Shown here: positions 22,647 to 31,700 of the stretch, in pieces
How positions within the stretch are numbered: the first letter of the stretch is position 1
Layout of the letters: each line of letters opens with the position of its first letter
Source of the DNA: Algivirga pacifica
Lineage (GTDB): Bacteria > Bacteroidota > Bacteroidia > Cytophagales > Flammeovirgaceae
Direction: 5' to 3'
Assembly: GCF_039543525.1 (NCBI RefSeq)
Contig: NZ_BAABJX010000064.1
Span: 1 to 32,921, forward strand
DNA length: 32,921 bases
Position numbers and translations under genes: made by a program
Notes under the pieces: model-generated
What the model was told of the DNA's origin: nothing
Database searches by the model: none
What the model saw: only the letters and a program-made list of their open reading frames with translations

Positions 22647-23714
22647 ATGAAAATACTGTATGCTATTCAAGGTACCGGAAACGGCCATATAAGCCGAGCA
22701 AGAGCTATTATTCCAGAACTACAAAAATATAGTGAGCTGGACGTATTGATCAGTGGAACCCAAGCAGAGGTTACCTTGCCTTATCCGATAAAGTATAGGG
22801 TAAAGGGCGCGGGCTTTGTTTTTGGGAAACGAGGAGGAGTGGACTTAATGGAGACTGCTCAAATACTAAAGCCGGTACGTTTCAGAAAGGAGCTGATGTC
22901 GATCCCTGTGGAGGAGTATGATTTGGTGATTAATGATTTTGAGCCAGTGTCAGCTTGGGCGGCTTATCTGAAAAATGTGCCTTGTGTCTCCTTGAGTCAT
23001 CAGGCGGCAGTATTGACTGAAGGGGCTCCCCTTCCATCTAAAAATAGTTGGTTTGGGAAATCGGTATTGAACTATTATGCACCGACTCAACGGCAGTATG
23101 GTTTTCATTTCGAGACGTATAATCAAGGAATCTTCACTCCAGTCATTCGACCCAAAATAAGAAACAGTATTGCGGAAAATAAAGGGCATTATACCGTCTA
23201 TTTACCTTCCTATTCAGACCAGAAGATCATTAAGTATTTAAGTAAGATTAAAGAGGTTCGTTGGGAAGTATTCTCTAAGCATTGTAATCAGGCTTTTGCA
23301 GATCATAATGTTTTTGTACAACCTATTACGGATGATGCTTTTGTAAAGAGTTTGACAGGGGCTGAAGGAGTATTGTGTGGTGCTGGCTTTGAATTACCTT
23401 CTGAGGCATTATTCCTAAAGAAAAAATTAATGGTTATCCCTATGCAAAAACAGTTTGAGCAGCAATGCAATGCAGCAGCATTGGGAAAATTGGGAGTGCC
23501 AGTCATTAAAAAACTAAAGAAAAAGTATTTGCCACTTATACAGGATTGGGTCAACGCTTCCGATAGAGTAGAAGTGAATTACCCGGATCAAACAGAAGAG
23601 GTTATCCAACAAGTATTAAGTGATTTTATTGATCTAAAGCATGAAATGGCTGAGGTTTCATGGTCTCATGAGCCTATTCCAGTGGATAAAAATGAACTTG
23701 TAGTGATACACTAA
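22647..23714 (+). CDS. GT28/MurG-like glycosyltransferase
   Basis: A 355-residue GT-B fold glycosyltransferase. The N-terminal glycine-rich loop is ILYAIQGTGNGHISRARAIIPEL (GTGNGHISRA at 9-18), as in MurG and diglucosyldiacylglycerol synthases. The nucleotide-sugar site in the C-terminal half is AEGVLCGAGFELPSEALFLKKKLMVIPMQKQFEQQCNA. In MurG-like enzymes this glycine- and glutamate-bearing loop holds the UDP-sugar. No membrane helix or signal peptide is evident, so it should act on the cytosolic face of the membrane, perhaps on a lipid acceptor. Donor and acceptor are unknown. The 3' end is followed within 2 bp by 7-bp repeats. Confidence 0.85.
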   Translation: MKILYAIQGTGNGHISRARAIIPELQKYSELDVLISGTQAEVTLPYPIKYRVKGAGFVFGKRGGVDLMETAQILKPVRFRKELMSIPVEEYDLVINDFEPVSAWAAYLKNVPCVSLSHQAAVLTEGAPLPSKNSWFGKSVLNYYAPTQRQYGFHFETYNQGIFTPVIRPKIRNSIAENKGHYTVYLPSYSDQKIIKYLSKIKEVRWEVFSKHCNQAFADHNVFVQPITDDAFVKSLTGAEGVLCGAGFELPSEALFLKKKLMVIPMQKQFEQQCNAAALGKLGVPVIKKLKKKYLPLIQDWVNASDRVEVNYPDQTEEVIQQVLSDFIDLKHEMAEVSWSHEPIPVDKNELVVIH

Positions 23715-23715
23715 A

Positions 23716-23736
23716 GTGATAAGCAATAATCGATAA
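23716..23736 (+). repeat. Three heptads after the glycosyltransferase gene
   Basis: GTGATAA-GCAATAA-TCGATAA. It matches the array at 14249-14269 in 18-19 of 21 positions. It starts two bases after the stop codon. Confidence 0.7.
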
Positions 23737-23881
23737 ATAGAAGAAAATTCAATATGTGTGATGATTGAATACCGTAGATATTCAAAGGGCATATGAGCTT
23801 TGTTGTATCAAATTTCAATTCTCGTGATCTTGGGAAAGGTGGTATCTGCGTAGGTGCCGCTTTTTTTTAATTAGGAGTTAT

Positions 23882-23973
23882 GAGTCTGGAGTCTGGAGTT
23901 GTAATTTTCCTTAATATCAAACTCCAGACTCCAGACTCCAGACTCCAGACTCCAAACTCCAGACTCCAAACTA
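23882..23973 (-). repeat. AGTCTGG heptad array and hairpin behind mltG
   Basis: On the minus strand, about eight 7-bp units (AGTCTGG with some AGTTTGG) start at the mltG stop codon and run down to about 23918. A further 19-bp stretch, 23882-23900, is a perfect inverted complement of 23919-23937 with an 18-nt loop. The result is a strong hairpin immediately behind mltG. It is the longest heptad array in the window. Confidence 0.8.
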
Positions 23974-25008
23974 CCTATATATTCTCGCCCTATTCAACGC
24001 TCTCTGGTATCGAATAGCATTGTTGTTATGCTCACGTAGTGTCCTTGCAAAGTTGTGATATCCGGAGAAATCCTCTTTGGCACACATATAAAGATACTTA
24101 TGTTTTTCGTGGTTTAGGACTGCTTTTAGGGAGCCAATTTCGGGAACATTGATCGGCGCCGGAGGTAATCCTTTGAACTTATAGGTATTGTAAGGAGAGT
24201 TAATTTCCTTATGTATATTTAATACACGCTTTATTTCAAAGTCTCTGTGGGCATATACCAAGGTCGGGTCTGATTGTAATAGCATATTACGGTTTAGACG
24301 ATTGATATATAACCCCGCTACTTTAGGTTTCTCATCAGGTTTGATGGTTTCTGCCTGTACAATAGAAGCCAATACACTTACCTGAAAAGGAGTAAGACCG
24401 ATCTTATCAGCTTGCGCCTTACGTTCGTCATTCCAGAAGCGTTTGTACTCATAGTCCATTCTACGGATAAGGGCCTTGGCATCTGTATTCCAATACAGTT
24501 CATAGGTATTAGGAATAAAGATGGCTTTTACCGTTAGGCTATCATACCCCAAGTCGCTCAAGAAAGCCTCATCTTTAATGGCATCCATAAATTCTACTGC
24601 AGAGCACTGTAGGTTTCTGGTGATCTTTGGAGCCAAGTCCTCTAGTGTACGGGCATTATTGAAGGTGACCTTCACAGGCTCTTGATTACCGGAACGAAGT
24701 AAGCGGATAGCCTCGATATTCGTCATATCGTTGCGTAGTAGGTAACGTCCAGGTTTTACGTTTTCATGAAACTTCATCAGTTTACTGACAAACATAAAAG
24801 GAACAATTTCCTCCACATACTGATGTTTGTTAAGAGAGTCCTGTACGTTTTTGATGGTTCCTCCTTCTGGTATTAATAGGATAGAATGTTTCTTTCCTAC
24901 GTTAATATTTGCCGTGAAAAAAATTTGAAAGACATATACCGCTACGGTAATGACTACGGCAGATAGTCCGACAAATAGGTAAATCTTCTTCTTTGTATTA
25001 TTATCCAT
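23971..25008 (-). CDS. mltG: Endolytic murein transglycosylase MltG
   Basis: MltG cuts glycan strands in nascent peptidoglycan and so limits their length; it is anchored in the inner membrane. One N-terminal membrane helix (about residues 8-28, IYLFVGLSAVVITVAVYVFQIFF) precedes a LysM-like region (ILLIPEGGTIKNVQDSL). The YceG catalytic domain shows IPNTYELYW, then ASIVQAET with the expected catalytic glutamate, KVAGLYINRLNRNMLLQSDPTLVYA, and INSPYNTYKFKGLPPAPINVPG-like text. I use the ATG at 25008; the longer frame would begin with TTG at 25020. It follows the M16 peptidase by about 60 bp on the same strand, so co-transcription is likely. Confidence 0.95.
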   Translation of the reverse strand: MDNNTKKKIYLFVGLSAVVITVAVYVFQIFFTANINVGKKHSILLIPEGGTIKNVQDSLNKHQYVEEIVPFMFVSKLMKFHENVKPGRYLLRNDMTNIEAIRLLRSGNQEPVKVTFNNARTLEDLAPKITRNLQCSAVEFMDAIKDEAFLSDLGYDSLTVKAIFIPNTYELYWNTDAKALIRRMDYEYKRFWNDERKAQADKIGLTPFQVSVLASIVQAETIKPDEKPKVAGLYINRLNRNMLLQSDPTLVYAHRDFEIKRVLNIHKEINSPYNTYKFKGLPPAPINVPEIGSLKAVLNHEKHKYLYMCAKEDFSGYHNFARTLREHNNNAIRYQRALNRARIYR

Positions 25009-25067
25009 ATTTCTAGTCAAATTGGTTTGTCTGTTGTTGTGCAGGTTTTCCCATTAATTGTACCAAA

Positions 25068-26297
25068 CTATTTTGGCAGATAAACTAATGTACTTAGACG
25101 TTCAGGAGCCATAATATGGTTAGCGACATCCATGATTTTGTCAGCCGTAATGGCATCCAGCTCCGCAAACACTTCTTCTAGTGTATCCAGCTTTTGTTTG
25201 TCTATCAGGTTTTTACCCATACCTAGCATTAGACTAAGGTTACCTTCTTCTCCCATGGCAATCTGTCCTTTTAGCTGTTGCTTGGCCATATGGAGTTGAA
25301 GAGGCCCCAGTTTTTGCTCACGGACTTTCTTTAGTTCCTTGTGTACCAGTTTAATACATTTCTGTAGGGTTCCTGTTTCTGTGGCAAAGTTAATAGAAAA
25401 AAGCCCTGTATCTTGAAAAGCCACATAATTTGCCATAATGTCATATACATAGCCGTATTTTTCTCGTACTTGTAGGTTCAATCGGGAGTTCATGCCAGGC
25501 CCTCCCAGTAGGTTAATCAGTAAGAAAAATGGTAAGCGGTCTGTGTGATGGAAAGAATATGCTTCAGCTCCTATGACACAGTGTGCCTGCGTAATATTTT
25601 TGTAGGCTTCCCTTACCGTAGGCGTATACCCTTTGAAAGGGATTCGCTCTCGGTTAGTTTTTTTGTAAGGAATGTCTTTTAGGTATTTTTCGACAATACG
25701 CTTTACTCTATGAAAAGGGAGATTACTCACCGAGGAGAAGATGATTTCTTCTGTATTAAGGTTTTCGTCTATAAATGTCGTAAAGTCTTCTTGCTGGAAC
25801 CCCATAACACTCTCCCTATTCCCTAGGATGTTTTTACCTAACTGATGGTCTCGGAAGATTTGCTCGTCAAACTCATCGGTGATGGCATCAGCTGGATCGT
25901 CTTGATACATAGACATCTCTTCCAGAATAACCCCTCTTTCTTTTATAATCTCTTTTTGGGGAAATGTGGAATGGAAAGTAATATCTGTAATGAGTTCTGC
26001 CGACTTCTCAAAGTGTTCGACCATAGAAGAGGCATAAAAACAGATTTTTTCTTTAGTGGTATAGGCATTAAGTTCCCCCCCTACAGAGTCTAGTCGGCTT
26101 AGGATATGGAAAGCTTTTCGCTTTTCTGTTCCCTTAAAAGCCATATGTTCCCAAAAGTGAGCAATCCCTTGTTGATGCGCTTTTTCATCTCTACTACCGA
26201 TGTTCAGAATCAAGCCACAGTGAGCAATCTTAGTGCTTTTGACTTGTTTGTGAATCAACCGTATACCGTTATCAAATCTATGAATATCAAAATCCAT
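25068..26297 (-). CDS. M16 family zinc peptidase (pitrilysin/processing-peptidase type)
   Basis: A 409-residue insulinase-family protein. The inverted zinc motif HxxEH is present as HFWEH at residues 47-51, with E127 (in VILEEMSMYQDDP) at the usual distance of 76 residues for the third ligand, so this copy should be active. The second half-domain has the expected RLPFFLLINLLGGPGMNSRLNLQVREKYGYVYDI signature. No signal peptide is seen, so it may be cytosolic. It corresponds to one functional M16 unit of the size of mitochondrial processing peptidase beta. It is the first gene of a likely operon with mltG and has a TATCTTTG promoter element upstream. Confidence 0.93.
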   Translation of the reverse strand: MDFDIHRFDNGIRLIHKQVKSTKIAHCGLILNIGSRDEKAHQQGIAHFWEHMAFKGTEKRKAFHILSRLDSVGGELNAYTTKEKICFYASSMVEHFEKSAELITDITFHSTFPQKEIIKERGVILEEMSMYQDDPADAITDEFDEQIFRDHQLGKNILGNRESVMGFQQEDFTTFIDENLNTEEIIFSSVSNLPFHRVKRIVEKYLKDIPYKKTNRERIPFKGYTPTVREAYKNITQAHCVIGAEAYSFHHTDRLPFFLLINLLGGPGMNSRLNLQVREKYGYVYDIMANYVAFQDTGLFSINFATETGTLQKCIKLVHKELKKVREQKLGPLQLHMAKQQLKGQIAMGEEGNLSLMLGMGKNLIDKQKLDTLEEVFAELDAITADKIMDVANHIMAPERLSTLVYLPK

Positions 26298-26432
26298 ATC
26301 TATTATCTATAGTTATACTCCCAAGCTCTTTGATAAACCTGTGAGAAAGTTTGTTTCAAAATGTATTGATACCCTTTATCTGTTTCTTTATCAGCAGTGA
26401 ATAGGGTGATCAGCTTATTTTCAATAAGCCTG

Positions 26433-26440
26433 CAAAGATA
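26433..26440 (-). promoter_or_regulatory. -7 element of the M16-mltG operon
   Basis: On the minus strand this is TATCTTTG followed by C, a close fit to TAnnTTTG. A TTTC lies 20 bp upstream in place of TTTG. The transcript would have a leader of about 130 nt. The rest of the 342-bp gap to the acyl-CoA ligase gene shows no gene or clear plus-strand promoter. Confidence 0.5.
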
Positions 26441-26639
26441 CAAGAGTATCAGTAAAATAAGAAATAATGGAGGTGGGGATCATTTAATTTCATTTTCATA
26501 TCATGGGATTTATTGTATATTGATAACATAAATCGAATACTGAATTGTTTGATTTATACATTGAAGTGTTGGTCACGCATAGCTTCAACACACTATCTAT
26601 TAAACATCAACTAATCATTCACTTTACAAGTAGCAAGCA

Positions 26640-28400
26640 ATGGAATTAAAACGTGCTTTTGACTTTTTATATTATCAAGCCGAAAACCATCCAAGAAAAG
26701 ATGCTTTGGCCTATAAAGTAGACGGTGCATGGAAGAAATTCAGCACTATGGATATTTTGGAGGCGGTTAATAAACTGAGTCTGGGTTTTCTGGAGTCAGG
26801 GATAGAACGTGGCGATAAAGTAGCCATCGTTTCGGAGAACCGTCCTGAATGGAATTTTATAGATCTTGCCCTTCAGCAAATAGGTGCTATTTCGGTGCCT
26901 GTTTATCCTACCATTACCATTGAGGATTATCAGTATATATTGGAGCATTCCGAGTCCAAAATGGTCTTTGTTTCTACAGATGAGTTGTACCGTAAGGTAC
27001 ACAAAGCTGCAGAACAAGTTGAAAATGTAGAAAGTATTCACACCTTTGATAAGGTGGAGGGTGCTCGTTATTGGGCTGAGGTAATGGTCATGGGAAATGA
27101 TCGTGACGTGTTGGATCTACAACCGTTGAAGGATGCAGTCACAGAGGATGACTTGCTGACGATCATTTATACCTCAGGAACGACAGGCAGACCGAAGGGT
27201 GTAATGCTAACGCACAAGAATGTAGTGAGTAATAGTATTGGCGTTAGTCACCTGTTGATGATCACCGGAGAAGATAAGAAAGCTTTGAGCTTCTTGCCGT
27301 TATGTCATATCTATGAACGTACTGCCGTATACGTATACCTTTATTTGGGTATATCGATTTATTATGCGGAGAGTATGGAGACTATTGGTGATAACCTGAA
27401 AGAGGTGAAGCCACAAATCTTCAATACGGTACCTCGTTTATTGGAGAAAGTATACGATAAGATTATCAACAAGGGAATGGAGTTGACTGGCGTGAAGAAA
27501 GCATTGTTCTTTTGGGCTGTCAATTTAGGATTGAAGTATGACCCAGCCAAGAATATGGGCTTTGCTTATGATATGCAGCTGAAGGTAGCCGATAAGTTGA
27601 TTTTTTCTAAATGGAGAGAAGCTCTAGGAGGTAATGTACAAATGATTAATTCAGGTGCAGCAGCCTTACAGCCTCGTTTGGCAAGAATATTCTGGGCAGC
27701 AGGTATCCGTGTTTGTGAAGGGTATGGGCTAACCGAAACCTCTCCAGTGATTGCTGCAAATATTGTGACGAAAGAAGGTGTGCGTATAGGAACCGTAGGG
27801 CCAGTGATTGGTGGGGTGGAAGTAAAAATCGCAGAAGATGGAGAAGTGCTGTGTAAAGGTCCTAATGTAATGCAAGGATACTATAAACAGCCAAAATTAA
27901 CGGATGAAGTATTGAAAGACGGTTGGTTCCATACGGGAGATATTGGGGAGATGGTAGAAGGGCGTTTCCTGAAAATTACTGATCGTAAGAAGGAAATGTT
28001 TAAGACTTCCGGAGGGAAATACGTCGCTCCTCAATTGATGGAAAACAAGTTCAAGGAGTCAGTATTTATAGAGCAAATTGCTATTATTGGTGAAAGCCGT
28101 AAGTTTCCATCAGCTTTGATTGTTCCTAATTTTGAGTCCTTGAGAGACTGGTGTACCTACAAAGGAATTAAGTACACTTCAGATGCAGAAATGATCAAAA
28201 ATGATCGTGTAAAGGAGAAGTTTGAAAGAGAAATCGCGCAGGCTAACCGCAATTTTGCTAAATGGGAGCAGGTGAAGAAGTATCGTTTGTTGCCAAGTAT
28301 GTGGACCGTAGACTCTGGTGAATTAACACCAACGATGAAGTTGAAGAGAAGGGTGATTAATGATAAATTCAAGGAGCAGATTGAGGAAATTTACCTATAG
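26640..28400 (+). CDS. Long-chain fatty acid-CoA ligase (AMP-forming)
   Basis: An adenylate-forming enzyme of 586 residues that activates fatty acids to acyl-CoA via an acyl-adenylate. The ATP loop IIYTSGTTGRPKGVMLTH lies near residues 175-192, YGLTETSP near 361, and GWFHTGDIGEMVEGRFLKITDRKKEMFKTSGGKYVAP near 437-475, which includes the fatty-acid signature and hinge. The C-terminal lid with its catalytic lysine is near LTPTMKLKRR. The layout is that of the FAA1-type family common in Bacteroidota. Chain-length preference is not readable. It is monocistronic, with a good terminator 27 bp behind it. Confidence 0.95.
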   Translation: MELKRAFDFLYYQAENHPRKDALAYKVDGAWKKFSTMDILEAVNKLSLGFLESGIERGDKVAIVSENRPEWNFIDLALQQIGAISVPVYPTITIEDYQYILEHSESKMVFVSTDELYRKVHKAAEQVENVESIHTFDKVEGARYWAEVMVMGNDRDVLDLQPLKDAVTEDDLLTIIYTSGTTGRPKGVMLTHKNVVSNSIGVSHLLMITGEDKKALSFLPLCHIYERTAVYVYLYLGISIYYAESMETIGDNLKEVKPQIFNTVPRLLEKVYDKIINKGMELTGVKKALFFWAVNLGLKYDPAKNMGFAYDMQLKVADKLIFSKWREALGGNVQMINSGAAALQPRLARIFWAAGIRVCEGYGLTETSPVIAANIVTKEGVRIGTVGPVIGGVEVKIAEDGEVLCKGPNVMQGYYKQPKLTDEVLKDGWFHTGDIGEMVEGRFLKITDRKKEMFKTSGGKYVAPQLMENKFKESVFIEQIAIIGESRKFPSALIVPNFESLRDWCTYKGIKYTSDAEMIKNDRVKEKFEREIAQANRNFAKWEQVKKYRLLPSMWTVDSGELTPTMKLKRRVINDKFKEQIEEIYL

Positions 28401-28427
28401 TACATAGAGAAATTTCATCATAAAATA

Positions 28428-28470
28428 AGACCATTCTGAACGTAGTGTTCGGAGTGGTCTTTTTATTTTA
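28428..28470 (+). terminator. Intrinsic terminator of the acyl-CoA ligase gene
   Basis: A 14-bp stem (28428-28441 with 28447-28460, allowing two G-U pairs) has a 5-nt loop and is followed by TTTTATTTTA. Unlike many gaps here, it has no 7-bp repeats. Confidence 0.85.
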
Positions 28471-28780
28471 ATATTCAAATGACTATTAATTTCATGCATG
28501 AAGAATGTTAATATTTTTAGAGAAGTAGTGGGACTTTATTGAAGGAGTTACTTAGTAAAAAAGATCATTTTCTATCCATAACCCATGTATTGAGACGGTT
28601 TTCTGGTGTTGAGTGAGGTTAACTAAAATAAAGTAGAGAAAATAGGGCAGAATATTACTTTTTAGATAGAGGTATAACAAATGAGTTTTATACTTAGCCT
28701 TGCTATTTTAGACAAATTTGAGAGAGCTATGTAAAGAGCTCCCGATCTTCTTTTAACCCAAGCTATTATCAATTAAAACC
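28471..28780. other. AT-rich intergenic region
   Basis: About 310 bp without an open frame of note, RNA gene or repeat that I can recognise. It must hold the promoter of the large gene at 28781, but I found no clean TTTG/TAnnTTTG pair. Confidence 0.4.
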
Positions 28781-31700
28781 ATGCAAAAGCATCATTTACT
28801 ATGTTTGCTTCCCTTACTGTTGTGGTATGGAGAAGCGTTTACACAATCCTGCGTAGCAGAACGAGTCCCTACTTCGTTGACCAATTATGATCCTACACAA
28901 ACCGTCAGCTTTAAAAATGGCGTAGCTTTTACCGCAACCACCCCGTCTACTGGGCAGGAACTATTCTTTTCTGATGGAACAAGTGTCACCTTGTTGAAAG
29001 ATATCAATCCGGGAGTGCCGAGTTCTGGAATCACGGCATTATCGGTGGTAGGAGATTATCTTTATTTCTCTGCGAATGATAATGTTCATGGGTATGAGCT
29101 GTGGAAAACAGATGGAACGCCTTCCGGAACAATGTTGGTGAAAGATATCAACCCAGGAGGAGTTTCTTCTACCCCAGCTTTTATTACGGAGCATAATGGA
29201 AAAGCATATTTTCAGGCAAAAGAAGCTTCTACAGGGATAGAGTTGTGGAGTAGTGACGGTACAGAGGGAGGAACCACATTAGTGAAAGATATTAATGTTG
29301 GAGCACTGAATTCTTCTCCGGGAAGCTTAGTGTCCAATGGAACTACATTGTTATTTAGAGCATTTCATCCCTCCTATGGAAATGAGCTTTGGAGTAGTGA
29401 TGGCACATCTGCGGGTACAAATTTATTGTTGGATATTCAGGCAGGAACAGCATCTAGTACTCCCGATCGGTTGTCTATAATTAATGGAGTAGTGGTTTTT
29501 CAGGCGACTAAAAGTACGTATGGAAGAGAGCTTTGGAAAAGTGATGGAACTGCTCTAGGAACCACTATTTTAAAGGATATTTATCCAGGGTTTAACTCCT
29601 CCAATGCAGTAAACTTTATTTCTCCGGTATCGGGGAATACGAAAATGTTTTTACGTGCCAATGACGGAACACATGGTGTAGAGTTGTGGGTAACGGACGG
29701 TACAGAGGTAGGAACAGTATTAGTGAAAGATATTAACCCAGGACCATCGAGTGGAGATCTTTTCTCAGCCAACTATAAGGGAGATACCTTATATTTTAGA
29801 GGGAATGATGGTACACACGGAAAAGAACTTTGGAAAAGTGATGGTACGGAATCAGGAACCGTCTTGGTAAAGGATATTATTCTCGGTGGAGGGTCTAGCA
29901 ATCCCATTTCTTTTAGAGCAGTGGGAAATAAGGTCTTTTTTGCGGCAACAACACCTGCCTTGGGAGAAGAGTTATGGGTGACGGATGGTACGGAATCAGG
30001 AACAGTTTTAGTAGAAGATATTAAACCCGGAGCAGGTTGGGGGCAACCTTATTGGTTTCAAAATAATGGTGATACTTTATATGTCAATGTTAATGATGGA
30101 ACAACCGGTAGAAGTTTGTGGATTGCTTACTGTCAGAGTCCACCAGTCGCGGTGTGTCAAAATACGACCTTAACGCTAGGTGAAGATGGAACAGCAACAT
30201 TAACTGCAGAGGATATTGATGGTGGAAGTTCCGACCCGAATGGGGATGAATTGACTTATACCTTGAGTCAAACAGCTTTTGATTGTAGTGATATTGGGGT
30301 GCAGATGGTCACTTTAACGGTTACGGATCCGGGAGGCTTGTTCTCAGAGTGTACGGCAGAAGTATTGGTAGAGGCAGGAGTTGTTAATGGAGGACAGCAT
30401 TATTGGCAAACTGTGGGTGAAAAAGCATTTACACCTCAGCAAGCTAAAGAAATCGATTTACAGGTATTGTCTGATAGTATGCCGATCATCGCCTATCAGG
30501 ATCAGTTAGTGAATGGACGACTTAGTGTACAGCAGTATGATGGTAGCAGCTGGAATCAGCTAGGTGGAGCGGGTTTCTCTCAAGGATATATAAGAACACC
30601 CGCTTTAGGAGAGTTGCCGGGAGGAATACCGGTAGTCGTTTGTCGTGACGATGGATTGGGAGGTAAGGCAGTGGCATATTACTGGAATGGTGCTATCTGG
30701 CAAATATTGGGAGGAGTACCAATGAGTAATAGCTATGTATTAAATACCACAATGACAGTAAGTGACTCAGGAATCCCTTATGTAGCATATCGTGATGGAG
30801 GAAATAGCAATAAATTACAAGTGAAATATTGGGATGGAAGTAGCTGGCTAGATCTAGGTGGTCCGATATCAACAACTTCTGTCGGTAAGATTTCAATGGC
30901 TACAGATCCCACAACAGATTTACCAGTTGTCGCCTATCAGGACTTTAGCAAGAGTGGACGTTTAAGTGCTCAAGCTTGGGATGGAGCTACATGGAATTTG
31001 TTGGGAACAACAGGGTTTACTCCAGGAAACTCAGATCAGGTTGATTTGTCAGTCAGTAGTACAGGAGTTCCTTATGTGATCTTTAAAAATACGCTTCAGG
31101 GAGGTAAAGCAACAGTTAAGTATTTTGACGGTGGAGCTTGGGTTGATTTTGGAACAACAGGATTTTCCACATCACAGATTTACTTTGCGGAAATTGAAAT
31201 TAGTTCATCCGATAGTGTTTTTGTCGGTTTTAGGGATGCTGGTGTAAGCAATGGAGCCGTGGTGAAAAAATGGGATGGTGTTGATTGGGTAAATACAGGA
31301 GATGTGAGTAAGGTCTCCGATGGTAGTGCAGAATACATTCGTTTAGCCATGGGAGCGGATGATGTATTGTACTTGGCTTATAAAGATTTAGCTAATAGCA
31401 GTAAGGCAACGGTACAGCAATTAGATCAGGTGACCTTCTGTGATGAGTTTGCTATTGAGAGTGGCCTGGGAGGACCATTGCAATTAGGTCCATCAGTGGT
31501 GGGAGATGCTTGTTTCTCTGATGGCTCAGTACAGTATACTCGTTTAGCAACAGGCCTGGATGATACTCCTTACCTTGTTTACAAGGATGCGGGTTCAGGT
31601 AATGCTGCTGTGGTGAAGTATTTTGATGGTAGTAGTTGGCTGGACTTAGGTGCTGGTATTGTATCAGAAGGTAGTGTGGAGTATACTGATATTGCTACCT

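Noticed and set aside
23821..23870. Run of eight T residues at 23861-23868 as a terminator for the GT28-like gene
   Set aside because: The bases before it form at best a 4-bp stem with a long loop, more than 100 bp past the stop. This is too weak to call.
23882..23973. Possible CRISPR array
   Set aside because: The period is only 7 bp with no spacers, and there are no cas genes.
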